Of a DNA stretch of 64,000 bases, positions 1 to 13,291 are shown piece by piece. This DNA is from Plecoglossus altivelis. Taxonomy: Eukaryota; Chordata; Actinopteri; Osmeriformes; Plecoglossidae. The notes below the pieces were generated by a model. That model did no database searches and had not been told where the DNA came from. It saw nothing but the letters and a program-made list of their open reading frames with translations. The stretch's first letter is position 1. Every line of letters begins with the position of its first letter. The position numbers were made by a program, and so were the translations under genes. The stretch covers positions 3,415,747 through 3,479,746 of the forward strand of contig BROE01000007.1 in assembly GCA_036571765.1 (NCBI GenBank), written 5' to 3'.

Positions 1-53
<53 letters not shown>

Positions 54-490
54 AGGGAGGGAGGGAGGGAGGGAGAGAGAAAAGAGGGAGAGATAGAGGG
101 GGAAGAAAGAAAAGAGGGAGAGAGAGTGGTAGAGAGAGAAGAGAGGGAGAGAGTGGGAAAGAGAGAGAGTGGGAGAGCGAGAAGGGAGGGAGAAAGAGTG
201 GGAGAGAGAAGAGAGGAATAGAGAGTGAGGGAGAGAGAGATGTATAGGGAGTCAGTAGACACGAGAGCAGAGAGAAGGAGAGGGGTGTGCAGGGACACAG
301 AGTGAGAAGAAGAGAAACAAGGGGGATGAACATGGGAAATGAGGGTTTAAGAGCTTTGCTCTGCTTTAAAGCAGCAAAGTCTCCCTACTCTGGTGTAGAG
401 AGAGAGAGGGAGAGAGCGAGAGAGAGCGATAGGGAGTGAGATAAAGAGAGAGGGAGGGGAAAAGAGAGAGAGAGACAGGGAGAGAGAGCG
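1..490. repeat. GA-rich simple repeat block
   Basis: Nearly pure purine sequence made of GA, GGGA and GAAA steps fills most of 1-330 and resumes at about 395-490. The short open frames here are Ser/Leu or Arg/Glu repeats produced by the dinucleotide itself. No gene is visible. Confidence 0.9.
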
Positions 491-966
491 AGTGGATAGG
501 GCTCATCTGGGATATCCACGGTGCAGGCAGAGAGCCCTGACAAGCCTGCACAGGCCGCCTGAAGTCTAATTGCATTTGGATATAGACGGGCTTTGCAGTC
601 TCATCCCTCCGTCATGTACCGCTATCAAAATCACTGATTAAAGGAAAACAATTTCCTCAACACCTCAGCTGTTTGTCAAGCAATTACGACCTGAAACGTG
701 CCATCGGGTTCTGCTCAAACTCCTTGGAAGTTGGGATGTTCATGGTTGCAGATGAGCATTCATAAGAATGTATGTGTTCATGATAATAGACTGTGTTCAT
801 TTTTGCATCTCTTTGCTGATTATTTCTGTGTTTGTTTACTAGTTTGCATGGAGCCGAAAAAAACCTGCTAAATGTTTTGACATATTGATCCTCCGGTCTC
901 TCTCGTCAAGTCTCTGATCTGTCTTTCTCCTCTCTCTCTTTCACTCGTCCTTTCCTTCGCTCTTTA

Positions 967-1023
<57 letters not shown>

Positions 1024-2887
1024 CATTTTGTATGCCATGCCAACATCCTGATTAAACTTCTACAGCAGATTGCATAATAACGCACTGAATCTGGGAAGAT
1101 TTGGAGCGCTCTCTCTCCTCTCCTCTCCTCTCCTCTCTTTTCCTCTCCCCCCATTCTCTATTTCCCTTCCCTCTCCTCCCTCCCCCCACCTTGCTCCCCG
1201 CTCCCCCATCTCCCCCTTCTTTTTTCCTCTCTTCTCATCTCTCCCTCCGTCTCTCCCTCCGTGTCTCTCTCTCTCTCTCTCTGTGATGGTGTGATTGCAT
1301 AAGATAGGAGACGTGGATTCAGGTCGTGGCAGAGGGAGTCTGTATGAGTGATTAGACCAGACACTCACAGGCTAGCCAAGCTCTACTACATCTTTGAGAG
1401 GGAGAGAGGAGAGACAGAGAGTGAAGAGAGATAGAGAGAGAGGAGAGAGAGATAGAGAGAGAGAGAGGGAGAGAGAGAGAGAGGATGTTAACCTTGGTTA
1501 TCCCAGGGCCGAGAAACACTTCATTCCACATGACTGGTGTTCTATTCCTGACCACCCTGCTGTTCCTAAAATACACGATGTGAAGGAGTTAGAGAACTCT
1601 GACATATACGTGCACACACACACACACACACACTCTTACACACACGCAAACGCACACACACCCCACACATACATACAAACAAAAATACGCACGCCATATC
1701 CCACGCATGCATCTAAGCCAAGCAGTTGGAAGATTAAGGAAATGTTCATAACAAAATGTTTGAAGAGATTTAACCTTCAGAGAGAAGAACCCCAGTCTCC
1801 CTGCCCAGAGGAATGTGTTTTCAACAGCAACTACTTACTGTTATTTTACCAACAGTGATGTTATGTGTGTCTGTGTGTGCGCGCTGTATTTGTACACGTG
1901 TGCGGGTGTAACGTGTGTTGTGGTGTGGAAGTGTGTGTCAAGTGTGTGTGCATAAGTGTACTTGCCTGATTCGCCCCTGCTGTTACATAAAGACAACAGC
2001 AGCGGAGCACAAGTGACCCTTGGCTCATTAACGGCTTTGCAACGCGAGGTCGTTAGCGTTGTAATCTAGCCGGTGAATCAGGGAGAGCGAGGGCATCGCT
2101 ATGGGAACGACCCGGCACAGTTTCTCCCTCGACTCGGTCATGAGAATCTTCCCCCCCCTGGGTACGAGTGCCAACACCAAAACGCAGGACGGGGTACAAG
2201 GAGAGCGGCCTCGCGCGATGGCTAGACTGACCCTCACTGGCTGTGGGCCGCCCTGTCCTGAAGTGGCCTCGAACGCACCACAGTGGAGTTGTTTGTGGAA
2301 GCTAGTGTTCCGTACAGAGGATGGGTATTTGGGGGGACAGGGGGGACGGGGGGGGGGGGGACAGGGTGGTATTGAGGGACGTGAGACGAGCGTTTCGCAG
2401 CAACGACGAGGCTGGGCTGCCCTCTAGCGGGGAGTCTGCGTTATTGCAGTCCGTTGAAGTGTAGTGCACGACGCTGCCGTCTGTGAGGTTAGCCATCAAC
2501 TGCGAGGTGACTAGCTAACGCTGACCGTACGACTGACCGTACGACTGACCGTAAGGCTGCATCAGTGCAAACCTCAGTTATGAGGTTGTGGGGGGTCTCA
2601 GGTCTCAAAGCTGGAGAGTAAATTCTCTTAAACACCCAAGATTTAATTTCCTCTTTTCCTCTACCTCTTTGGGGTGGGGGGGTATGGTGCAACCCCCTCC
2701 CCATCCCAGCTCACCCCACCAAGATGGAACACAGAGCTGTAACAGATGATGAAATGCAGAGAAATGACGTCTGGAGAGAAATCCCCTGCTCCGATGTTCT
2801 GCGTCTGGAGGAGGGAGACCAGACGTCTGCAGAAATGTCCTGAACCGACAGTAGAGGAGGCTGTGGACCAGCAAATCTCTCCTGGGG

Positions 2888-3075
2888 AGAGCGCAGTCGC
2901 TGCAGGAGGATACAGTTGCCATAGAGGCGGACACAGTTGCTAAAGAGATGGATAGAACTGCTATAGACCTTGACAAAGTCACTACGGAAATGGGCGCAGT
3001 CGCGGTGGAAATAGATACAGTTACAACGTAGACAGGCGCGGTCTCCATAGAAACAGGTATGATCACTCCAGAGGG
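2888..3075 (+). repeat. Degenerate 21-bp (heptad-register) minisatellite
   Basis: About nine diverged 21-bp units run head to tail. Read on the plus strand they keep one frame and encode seven-residue units such as DTVAIEA, DTVAKEM, DKVTTEM, GAVAVEI and GAVSIET. One unit carries an in-frame TAG. The minus strand is also open across the array. The period is clear by eye; any coding role is unsupported because no flanking exon was recognised. Confidence 0.65.
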
Positions 3076-3230
3076 ATGCAGTTGCTGCAGAGACCAGTGC
3101 CTTGACCTGTAGCCCTTTGCCAAATCAGGTTCATCTTAGAAAGCAGAAAAAAACATTATTGTTGAGAATATATACAAAGTTATAATCCAAACTTCAAGTA
3201 CCAGATAGATAGATCAATAGATGTACAGAC

Positions 3231-3405
3231 CGACAGCAGACAGACAGACAGACAGACAGACGACAGACAGGCAGACAGACCGACCAACAGCAGACGAACA
3301 GACAGACCGACCGACAGCAGACAGACCCGCAGACCGACAGACCGACAGACAGACAGACAGATAAATAGATAGATAGATAGATAGATAGATAGAAAGATAG
3401 ATTAG
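3231..3405 (+). repeat. (GACA)n / (GATA)n tetranucleotide array
   Basis: Interrupted GACA repeats with CAGC and CCGA variants pass into a perfect GATA run at about 3,362-3,395. This is a compound microsatellite of a type common in fish genomes. Confidence 0.9.
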
Positions 3406-4331
3406 ATATATAGATTATATAATTTCAGTTGATATGGTAATACCAGACACAGCACATGAATCATGACCACCCATTGGAATAATTTGTTCCACAGGTGCCC
3501 CTGTCCCACAGGACACTGCTGTAGGCCACACGCACACACACACATGCAGAGGCCAGAACACACATTCACAAATTGCGTGTGTATGTGCATGTGGGAGTAC
3601 TGTACTTGTGCGCGCATGAACGCATTGAACCCCACAAAAAATCAGCTAAGAATGATTGGTGTAGCAGAGTTCAACCAAGGGCATATCTAACAACTGTTTT
3701 GTTTGTACAAATCACCTGAAAGGACATGTAGAAATAAGTTCTGATAGTTTATTTAACGCTATAAAACTACGGTTCACATATGCTCAGCATATGTTGTTTT
3801 AATTTATAGTAAATTAACGAATTTTCTTACCCCCAAACTTGACCCAGATTGGAGGTTTTAAAAGCCTTGTTTTACTGTAATTGGAACGAACGAGAAATAA
3901 AACCCTGATTGCTGGTTTTAATTGTTTCAGCTCATTGGCCAGTCCTCCCCCCCATTGATGTTGTTACAGTAAAATAATGGTTGGATCCCCAACAGAGGAT
4001 AGTGTCCCAGGAGTGGAGGAGAACATTACTGTACCCCAAACATACAGGATCAGGGGTTGGTTTTTACTTGAGCTCAGGGGAGGTTCAAAACAGAGGCATG
4101 TTTTTACTACGGAGGGAGGGGGGGGCATGGGTGGCCTGGCCCTGGGGCCCCTGAGAGGGGGACGGGGGACGGGAGGCGGAGGGGGGACGGAGAAGGAGTA
4201 AAAGAGGAGGAGAGATGAGAGAGTTTGGAAGGAGAGGAAGGAACTGGTAAGGGGGGAAGGAGACAGAGGTATGGAGATCAAAAGGAGGGAGGGGAGGAGA
4301 AGGGATAGAAGAGGAGTGAGAGGGAGGGAGG

Positions 4332-4372
<41 letters not shown>

Positions 4373-4445
4373 AAGGACGAGAGGAGGAAGATCAGTCAGC
4401 ACCACACAGAAGCAGACCACAAAGGCAAAGCAATATCCAAAATCC

Positions 4446-4451
4446 TTTATT
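4446..4451 (-). promoter_or_regulatory. Candidate poly(A) signal for wfikkn2
   Basis: The minus strand reads AATAAA here, in an AT-rich context about 1.2 kb beyond the wfikkn2 stop codon. It would give a 3' UTR of about 1.2 kb. It is only the most plausible hexamer by eye; no transcript evidence is available. Confidence 0.35.
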
Positions 4452-5647
4452 TATAACACACACACACTTTTATGCAAAACATCATAAAGAGTAAATCCAA
4501 GGCAGTTGCAGAGAGAACAAATGAGAAGGGTTTCAAACGTGTAAAACAATGTTGGCAAAAGAGCAACAAAAAGGTTTTTTTTAATCAAATAAATAGCGCA
4601 AATCGGAGCCAGCAACACAGGTTTTGAAATTGAAAGGCAAGCCTGAAAAAGCTGTTTCTTGGTCATTAGTGTCTGAGAAACTTTCGGAATATATTACAAC
4701 TTCCAAGGAGTAACAAGGAGTCATTTGCACACACAAGGGCGACCCCTTAAAAACCCTCACCGACCACGATGCAGGGAACGAAAAACACACAACATCAACT
4801 TGGATGTACCATGTGAAGTGAAACGAAAAAAGATCATCAAAACACCAGACTGACAGAGCTTGGATAGGGTCATATTTACAAGAGCAACGATAGGCTGCAA
4901 GTCTGCAACCTCCATTTCTAAGGGAGGGAGAGACGGACAGAAGGGGGGGGGGGGGAAGACCACAGGGGGCGAAACTGGGGAGCCTGACAACCTGAGAACG
5001 ATGATTGATGTCTCCGGTGTCCACAAACATGCTAGATGAATTTAGAACCAGCATCTGCACCACAACAGAACCGCTCCGCTGAGGAATTGGGGAATTCCTC
5101 ATATGTTTTCTGGACTTCAAAGACTGAAATTGTCTTTTTTTCTCCCAAACTACATGTTATATGTTTAAATGCATATTAGGAAGGTAGTATAGAACAACAA
5201 GAAGGCTTAATGGATGTTACATAAAAAATTAGGATGATGAATATGCTGTGGTTACTACACATGCAGAACGTCTCAGGAAAACTATACAGATTATAACAGA
5301 TTTTAGTTTGACTCTATTTTGTTTCGCAATGGAAACTATGAATTGACAACATTTATCAACACAAATGTACGACATGCACTGCATCCAAGCCGTTCATCAA
5401 ACGTGAATCGGATGGATTGTCTCAAAACTCAACATCATGAATAATCAATGTAATATGACGTTACGTTTACCGTGATGGGCTGTGTTCGGGCGTGTCTGTG
5501 TGTGCGCGTGTGGAGAGGAGTGTGTTTGCGTGCGAAAGTGTGCGTATGTGAAGGTGTGCAAAATTGTGTGTGCGGAGATGTGTGTGTCTGTGGAGAGGTT
5601 CTCACGTGTGTGAGGGGACTGTCACCAAATCCAACTCTAGTCTAGCT

Positions 5648-7682
5648 TTACTGAATGCTGGGGAACTCTTTGAGAATGTCACAGGTGTTTTTGGAGATGA
5701 CCTCCCTGAGCTTCCGTACGCGGCGAGCGCTCGACGCCCCCACGTAGCTCTCCGGCTGCAGCACCGCCATCCCATCTCGCACGTCTCCCATGACGATGAC
5801 CTGGCCCTCGCTGGCCACGCCCGTGATGTTGGGGCAGGGGCAGTTCCAGTCCATGTTCAGGAAGGTGACTTCAAGGGGCTCCTTGCCAAAGAACCTCAGG
5901 CCCATCTTCTCATCTTTCAGGATCTCCTCCACCGTCACTAAAGCCTGGCCCGAGTCCTTGTCCTCGGTGAGGCCCGACATGCGACCCAGGATGACGAAGT
6001 CGCTCTTGCAGAAGCTGGTCACCATCTTCCCCCGAGGTTTGCAGGCCTTGCAGTGGTGGTTCTTGGGAAAGGGGCACATCTCCTCGCAGGCCTCCTTCGA
6101 CTCAAAGTTGTTGTCGTTGCCGCTGCAGCCGCCGTAGATGAAGGACTGGCACTGCCTCAGGGTGCTGCTGTAGGCCCAGCGCGGCTCGTAGGCCTTGCAG
6201 GGCCCCTGGAGGCTGGGGAGGCCACAGGGATCGGCCAGCTCGGGGCCACAGCACAGCATACACGCCTCGTAGCTGTCCAGGCTCCTCCTACCAGCGCCGC
6301 AGCTTCCGTGGGCAAACGACAGGCAGGTGTTCCTCTTGGGCTCGTAGTACCAGCTCACCTTCTCCTCGGCGCACTCCTCCTCCACGTCAGGGGGTCTCCG
6401 GCATTCCTCGGCCTGGCAGCGGGTCTGGTTCTCTGGCTGCAGGCTCCTCGGGGCCTCCCGGGGGAGCACGGTGAGGGGGTGGTGGGCCTGGGCGGAGCCT
6501 GAGGGGTTCTGGGCCGTGCAGGTGTAGATGCCGGAGTCCTGGGGCTGGGCATTGTAGATGACCAGCTGGCCGATGTTGGTGACCACCACGTTGCCTCGTA
6601 CGTGGTTGGGCATCATGATGACCCGCTCCACCCCCTCAGCCTCCTGCCGCTCCCAGCTGATCTCCGGCTGGGGGCGCCCGCTGAATTCGCACAGGAAGCT
6701 GGCCGTGTCGCCGACACTTACAGACTGGTGGGAAGGGCTGCTGGTCAGGATGGGCGCCTGGGCGTCTTTGGTGGGCGGGGTCGTCTCTTGGAGGGGGGCC
6801 GTGGTTGGTCGGACGGTGGTCTCCACAGGCGACGGAGGGCTGGTGTTGGGCCAGGTGTGGTGGAAGCGACAGGTGACCACAGAGAGAGAGATGCCCTTGG
6901 AGCAGGCCTCGGCGTCCATGTAGCACTTGTTGTAGTAGGTCATGCCATCGGAGGCACAGGTGAAGTGCGGCTCTCTCTCGCAGCGGTCTCGGCACTTGCA
7001 CACCGGCTGCCCATCCCAGATGTCACACTGGGAGCCCTGCTGCGTGCACATGAAGCTGGCGCAGGTGGCCTCCTTGGGCATTCCCACCGGACCCTTCTTA
7101 CCGTCGACGTAGCGAGCCGCGACACAACTCTGGTTGCCACACACGTTGGCGCAACATTTTTCAAACGTCTCACATTCCTGTTGAAGAGAAAATGACTCTG
7201 ATTAGGGCAATTGCAGAAAAAAATTAATAGGTTAAAACGTGAAAACGTAATATTAAGGTATTACTCTTTGTCGGAAATATTTTGTAGGTGTCAAAGCCTG
7301 ACGCGATGTTTTGTTACTTAGATTAGCCTACTTTCAGTTATGTTGATAAGTTTGTGTCAAGAAAAAAATTGAAGCGTTTGAAAACACTTAAATTTGAAAT
7401 ACAGAACAGACCTAATAGCCTATATGGCAATATGTAAACATTTTGCAATAACATTTTAATCAAATCAATCGTCATGGGTCAAAAACGCACCTGGTCAGAT
7501 TCGCATTCCCGCATGCAGGTACTCATGGCGTCCACCCACAAGTTAGGGTTCATTTCGTTGGGGCAGATGCCCGCATGGGAGTAGGCTACCCGGGCCACCG
7601 ACATGGTCCTGACCCGGTGGTCCACACAGACTCCTAGGCAGAGTAAGAACCAGATCCACCGGGGAAACAGCATCCACCACAT
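5648..7682 (-). CDS. wfikkn2: WFIKKN2 (GASP-1), secreted multi-domain antagonist of myostatin/GDF11
   Basis: Two coding exons, 7,491-7,682 and 5,648-7,177, separated by a 313-bp GT-AG intron in phase 0, give 573 residues plus TAA (human about 576). The chosen ATG (MWWMLFPRW) begins a hydrophobic signal peptide of about 20 residues. Domains in order: WAP (about 37-85, split by the intron), Kazal/follistatin-like (about 105-167), Ig C2-type (about 205-303; paired Cys, motif DSGIYTC), Kunitz 1 (about 325-375, non-canonical), Kunitz 2 (about 382-432, GPCKAYEPRWAY with Lys at P1 and FIYGGC), and a C-terminal NTR domain (about 440-570, with GASSARRVRKLREV). Known family role: extracellular binding of mature and propeptide myostatin and GDF11. 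I chose WFIKKN2 over WFIKKN1 because of sequence resemblance and linkage to abcc3. It is convergent with nothing nearby; abcc3 lies upstream on the same strand. Confidence 0.95.
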
Positions 7683-7936
7683 CTCCAGCGCGCGAAGATT
7701 AAAACGAAATCCGTTAAGAGAAAATCGAATGTTTTTGTAGTTAAAATAACTCTCAAATATGGTGCCTTTCTCCAATTTTGAAATATCATAAAAAATAAAA
7801 TTAAAAAAGAATAAAATGAAAACGTCAGCGGGGTAAATTACTCTAAATAACGTATTACTATACTCCAAACTTATTGGAGTAATGATACTACTATGAAGGT
7901 CCGGTTCGATAAGGCATCAGTGCAATGTGGATGCTC

Positions 7937-7944
7937 TATTTATA
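7937..7944 (-). promoter_or_regulatory. TATA box upstream of wfikkn2
   Basis: The minus strand reads GTATAAATAGAG, with the TATAAATA core at 7,944-7,937. That is about 255 bp upstream of the wfikkn2 ATG and implies a start site near 7,905-7,915 and a 5' UTR of roughly 225-230 nt. The motif and spacing are seen; promoter activity is inferred. Confidence 0.55.
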
Positions 7945-10900
7945 CTTTCTGACATAATATTCTCCAACATCCATGCGGTCTCTCTAACAATGTAACTAGC
8001 CAAGTTGCTCGCCTATGACAGTTATGAATTGCGTCTAAGGATGTTGAAATAACTTTGAAAAAACATCAGTGGTACACCGGGGTTGGGGCTGGGGCGCACC
8101 TGCCTGTTAAAAGGATTTCTGGTATCCCCATTTAACCCTTTCCAGGCCTCAAAAACAGGGAAATGCAGGCACACAGCGCGTGGAAAGCAATTGGCAGTTT
8201 GAGTTGGACTACGGCCTATGTTCACGTTGCAACGTGGATTTAATGTTTGTAGGCTGTGTAAGCAGGCAAACCCAATAAACATTTCAGCGTTTGCATTTTG
8301 CCTCATAAAAATAATCAGATTGTATCGTATTTTCGCAAATTAATTCATAGTTGCAGTAGTCGTTAAATATGGGTAGTTTTAGGAATTTATATGAATACTC
8401 AGCGATTATCTCAATTTTAAATTAAGCGGATATAACTGACAGTTAACCTTGCTATCTGTTGCTGAGATGGCAATGTAGGTTGGTGTTGATCATACTGTGT
8501 CAACGTAGCCCTTTGTGAAATACAAATAGTGCTATTTGGCCTGACTATTACAGTTTATTTTAGTTTGAAATGTTTGCTGCAAGTTCGATACCAAAACTAA
8601 ACTCCAATCATATGTAACTGAAGTTGTAAAATGAGTCGCAAGCAAGATGCATAAACGTATGACATGAGAGAATGATTTACCTATGATGAATATTTGGATA
8701 GCCTTTTCAAGACCATGACAATATTCTTCTGTCTTTACACTGTTATGTAATCAGTATTGTTGATCATAGGGTTGGTTTAATCTTGTGCCATGAAAATAAT
8801 TAATGTTTCCTACATCACATCCAACTGACAAGTTTCTCTTGAAGACACAGGGTGATGCTGTTGGACTTGTGCTTCATCTGCGTTCATCAAGTGGCTGTAT
8901 TAGTCCTACTACAACCGATTTACGTGTATATTCACAGGATAAGTATAGTGTATGTGTGCACTTAACATGAGTGATATGGTCACACACTGTGTGTCATGAA
9001 TCCCTCTGGAAACATTTACTTACAAAGTCAAACCCCCTACATTTTCAGTATTTTTAGCTTTCATACAGCAAGCATGCTCTATCGCGCCTTGTTCCCTGGC
9101 CTCACACTGGTCCGTGCAGCTCCCTGCTCCTCACAAGACCACATCTGTGCCATGCGGTCCTGTCAGTTTCATCAGATAAACGCACAGTACATTTTCTGTA
9201 CGCTCTACAAAGGCTGGCTTTGTGTTGTGATTTACTGCCCTTCTAAATACCACCTCGCTGGCCCTACAAGAGAGATTGGCGGTGCTCTTCCTCTCAGACG
9301 TTATTCATTCTCAGGTGCCCTTCGGACCCGACCCATCTGCGTGGGCAGGTGGGCTGAGGAAAAGGGAATCGAACCCAGACCGTTTGTGAAGAGATATGAT
9401 ACCTTACAGCGCAGTATAACTAGCAACCGCATCGCACAACGCAACCAAGCACAACAGCGTGTGTATGTCCACATACATGGCCGCATGCGAAGAGTGTCCA
9501 TGTGAATGGACCATGCTGTACTCGGTCTAATCCTATTACCTAGCCGTCGTATACCGTGCGTTTTTAAACGAGAAATAATTGTTCTCTCCCATGTGCCAGC
9601 GTGTAACATCTCTGTTGTAGGGGATACAACAGTTCTACGGACTCCAATTAATTCAGATGTTTTTCCATCTGTCTAATCATGCTTTTGCATAATCGCACCA
9701 CACACCCAATCATTCATTGTGGGCATAAAGCTTGATTATATAAATGCAATCTAAGCATGAAGGAACCCGAGGGTCGGTCGGGTTCATCCTAGACCTGCCG
9801 GGACCAGGGTTGTGTTTTGCGGCGAGAAACCTGGCGAGATTGCTGAAAACATTTCATGTTTAAAAAAAGAACCCAGTAACCAGGAAATGGATATTCGCGG
9901 AACATTCTGTAACGTAGGCCCAAATCCTGTGAAGGCAGACTTTCACCCGAGGCATACCCCTTTGTCATCAACCCCTCCTGCCGTCTGGCAGTGACAAATG
10001 AAATGCTTCAACTGGAGCAGAAATTAATAAACTCATGTCAGAACCCGTGTGGATTGATGGCTCTGGAGGCCATAAACAGGTAGATAATTATGGACCGCTT
10101 TTCTTGAAGGCACAACTAGGTAAACATTAAAATCTATAAATGGAATGAGTACGTGAAATCGAGCAAAATCGTTTAAAGTTATGCCCTTAGCAAAAGGGTA
10201 TTTAAGGATCCTGGGTTCCTTTGAGGAGAGGGAAAAAAGCAACAACTAAATTATTGTTTCAGGATTTTATAGCTCTGTGAGTGATTATTCAAGCTTAAAC
10301 TGTTGCGAAACATTATGCAGCATTTGAGAACAACTAAAAAGTTAACAAATCCTTCATATCCAGTTAGAAGCTAAACTGAACTAGCAAAACAATTTCCCCC
10401 CGTGGATCTAGTCCAGTGGTTTGGCAAATGCTCACCGCGAACGCAACTCAGAACATCACAGATCTTGAGATCACATTCCGCATTTGCACTACAGACCTGC
10501 ACCTGAGCGGCACTGACCCAAAGGGATCTTGGGATTGCCATCACACATCAACCATCGAACTGTCAGTTTCTTCCTTCCTTCCTCGCAGGAGTCGGCCTTC
10601 GACGAATCAATTACACACGCTTGGGGGCAACGCTGACAAAGCGCGGATGCAGAGTCTTCCAGAAACAAAGATGACTTTGATAAGATTCTTGCTTCATAAC
10701 CACTTGGTGGGGAGGTGTTTTCAATCATTCAGTCCATTCCGATTCCCGTGCCCCGCGGCCCAAACTTGAGAGCTGAGGCTGTGTGAGGCTGGCAGTGCCA
10801 AGTCAGCCAGCGTTTCATGTGGCAGTAGGTTGAAGAGTGTCACCCCGGGGCAAATGCATTCCTGGAGGAGAAGAACACAAGAACTACCTGCCATAAGATG

Positions 10901-12000
10901 ACACAGAGAGTTGGCAGTACATCGAGCAGAGCTGAGAGCTGCTTGTTGTGAGGTGTCTGATAATAAACTTAATAAACTGCCCTCCCGTGGATGAGGGTGT
11001 GTGTGTGTGTGTGTTTGTGTGGCGCATATGTGTATTTGTGTGGAGTGTGTGTGTATACATGTCCTTGTTGGCTTGGGAGAGTTTGTGCGGGTCTGCGCGT
11101 TTTTGTGAGCGAGTGCGTCTGCGCGTTGCACCCGTGTGTGCATATTAGGGAGCTTGCGATGTGATAGTAAGCGTCTGTGCGTGCGTGTTTGAAACGTCCG
11201 GATATCTGTCTATTTGTGTATCAGGACCTGATCCAGGATCAGCAGTGTTTTGGAGGGTGAGGGTTATGTTGGACCTCAGACCAGCTCTGTAAGACAGGGA
11301 CTGAGTCACAATAGCAGAACCTCTCCCTGGGGAAGTTACAGGAAGTGTGTGCACACAAACAGTCCTCCTTGCATGATGGAGGCCATTAAATCTTTCAGAC
11401 TACTGAGACTCAAGTTCATAACTCATTCATTTCACCTCTTTGTTCGTTTTTTGTTCGCTTGAATACTTAGCAGTGACAGAGTGTCGACTAGGAATAGCTG
11501 TATTGTAAAGGATTGCTGTTAGCATGATGGCAACTTGACCCTGTTTGTGTTTAGACTTAATGCAGCGCTGTGCAGTTGCCAGGCCGCCCATCCTCAGACA
11601 CAGGGTGTAACTTTACAGAACATGTTCAGCTGCCTCAACATTTTGTCTGTCCGGCTGTCTGTAGCGTGACTGCAAGTCTGCAAGTCCATCTGTCGGCCCG
11701 TTTTACTAGACAGTTCCTAGATGTGTGTTACTAGATGTGTGTTACTAGATGTGTGTTACTAGATGTGTGTGTGTTCTAGTCTGTCTGTTTGCCAGTCTAT
11801 CAGTCGGTCGGTCGGTCTGTCTGCCTGTCTGTCTGCAAGTAGTTTTTTTGTCTGTAGGTCTGGACATCTGGCCTTTCCTAACCCAAAGGTGTATTTGTGT
11901 AGCTCCTGCCCCCTCTAGTGGGACAAGACCTATGTAAATCTCTTATTCACGTTCTTCATTTATGCAATTTACAGCACGTGGTCTCGTATTACAATTGGGT
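7945..12000. other. Intergenic region between wfikkn2 and abcc3
   Basis: Mostly unique, AT-leaning sequence with no recognisable exon. It contains a possible tRNA-derived SINE remnant (9,351-9,445), TG-rich DNA at 10,995-11,120, four copies of a 14-bp unit (TACTAGATGTGTGT type) at 11,715-11,765 and a GTCG/GTCT tract near 11,795-11,840. It probably includes wfikkn2 promoter-proximal elements and distal abcc3 3' sequence, but I cannot point to individual elements beyond the TATA box. Confidence 0.5.
9351..9445 (-). mobile_element. Possible tRNA-derived SINE remnant
   Basis: The minus strand contains GGGTTCGATTCCC, a good match to a tRNA B box. About 60-70 nt upstream it is preceded by GCGATGCGGTTGCTAG, which could be a decayed A-box region. 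No full fold or poly(A)/simple-repeat tail could be confirmed. A chance B-box match is possible. Confidence 0.3.
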
Positions 12001-12004
12001 CCAT

Positions 12005-12010
12005 TTTATT
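12005..12010 (-). promoter_or_regulatory. Candidate poly(A) signal for abcc3
   Basis: The minus strand reads AATAAA about 600 bp past the abcc3 stop codon. The intervening 12,011-12,614 is unique sequence with no simple repeats, as expected of a 3' UTR. Confidence 0.4.
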
Positions 12011-12614
12011 AACAATTAAATAAAAACAGCAAGACTAGAAATGAATGCTTTTTGTAATATATGTATATATTTTTCTTATAAAGGTATGACCATCTTTTTA
12101 TATATTTCTGTAGTACAGAATTCAAGTTTTTACAGATTTGGTTCACAAAAGAATCACACAACCAACTGAGCAAACGTCCCTACATATAAGACAACTCTCT
12201 TGACACGATACAGTATAAAAATAGCTGGGTTCGTTGCAAAACCGTGTTTTGTGTGTGTTCGGAAATTACAGTGGCACAGTTTGTAGAAAAAGATGACCTA
12301 CAAAGAAAACGAACCAATAACAAATCTTTATCCTGGTTTTGCAATGGACAGCTGCAACGATACATTCACTGGCCTACTCTGCTTTCACAAGGCACTATGA
12401 AACTGACACAAACGACTGGCCCAATCCCATTTCCTCGGGCTAAACTAAAAGCTAAGTGACAATGACGACAATCACAGAAATAAAAGCTCCAAATTCCTTC
12501 TGAAACATAAAAACGGCACCGTTCCAATTCCAGAGCTGGAATTGGATCGTGCAGCGGCCTGAGAAGAAATGGGATTGGTCCCAAGCCGACGTAGTGCTGG
12601 GAGGAGGGGCGGAG

Positions 12615-13254
12615 CTACTGGGCCAAGCCTGCATCCTTGGCCATGCCGTAGAAGATGCCTCGCTGTGATAGGAGGTTGGAGGGCGTGTCAAACTCGGCAA
12701 TCTGTCCCTTGTCCAAGACCAGCACTCTGCAAAGTCGGAAGGAAAGGCAGGAGGAGGAGAGAAGCGATGAGAAGGGGAGGGGAGCGTGTATGAGGTACCT
12801 AGTGTAGTCCATGATAGTGTTGTGTGTGTGAGGTACCCAGTGTAGTCCATGATAGTGTTGTGTGTGTGTGTGTGTGTGTGTGTGAGGTACCTAGTGTAGT
12901 CCATGATAGTGTTGTGTGTGTGAGGTACCTAGTGTAGTCCATGATAGTGCTGTGTGTGTGAGGTACCTAGTGTGGTCCATGATAGTGTTGAGTCTGTGTT
13001 TGTCTGTGTGAGGTACCTAGTGTAGTCCATGATAGTGTTGAGTCTGTGTTTGTCTGTGTGAGGTACCTAGTGCAGTCCATGATAGTGTTGTGTGTGTGTG
13101 TGTGTGTGAGGTACCTAGTGTAGTTCATGATAGTGTTGTGTGTGTGTGTGAGGTACCTAGTGTAGTCCATGATAGTGTTGAGTTTGTGTGTGTGTATGTG
13201 TGTGTGTGTGTGTGTGAGGTACCTAGTGTAGTCCATGATAGTGTTGAGTCTGTG

Positions 13255-13291
<37 letters not shown>

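Larger units (their letters stand above)
491..4440. other. Intergenic region without a recognisable gene
   Basis: No open frame resembles a known protein or shows coherent splice structure. Visible structure is simple sequence: a perfect (TC)n at 971-1019, CT-rich DNA at 1,109-1,285, GA-rich DNA at 1,391-1,484, CA/TG-rich DNA at 1,612-1,960, a G-rich run near 2,335-2,362 and a (GA)n at about 4,331-4,370. A 21-bp minisatellite and a GACA/GATA array are listed separately. The stretch 3,640-3,960 is AT-rich and unique. Part of 4,440-5,640 may be 3' untranslated sequence of wfikkn2. Confidence 0.6.

Noticed and set aside
1394..1858. A 154-codon plus-strand open frame
   Set aside because: Its first half is GA-repeat and its middle CA-repeat translation; the remainder shows no recognisable feature.
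4581..5120. A 179-codon minus-strand open frame downstream of wfikkn2
   Set aside because: It has no recognisable domain, contains a poly-G stretch, and lies where the wfikkn2 3' UTR is expected.
8996..9505. A 169-codon plus-strand open frame in unique DNA
   Set aside because: No recognisable domain or splice signals, and it crosses a putative SINE B box; more likely a chance open frame.
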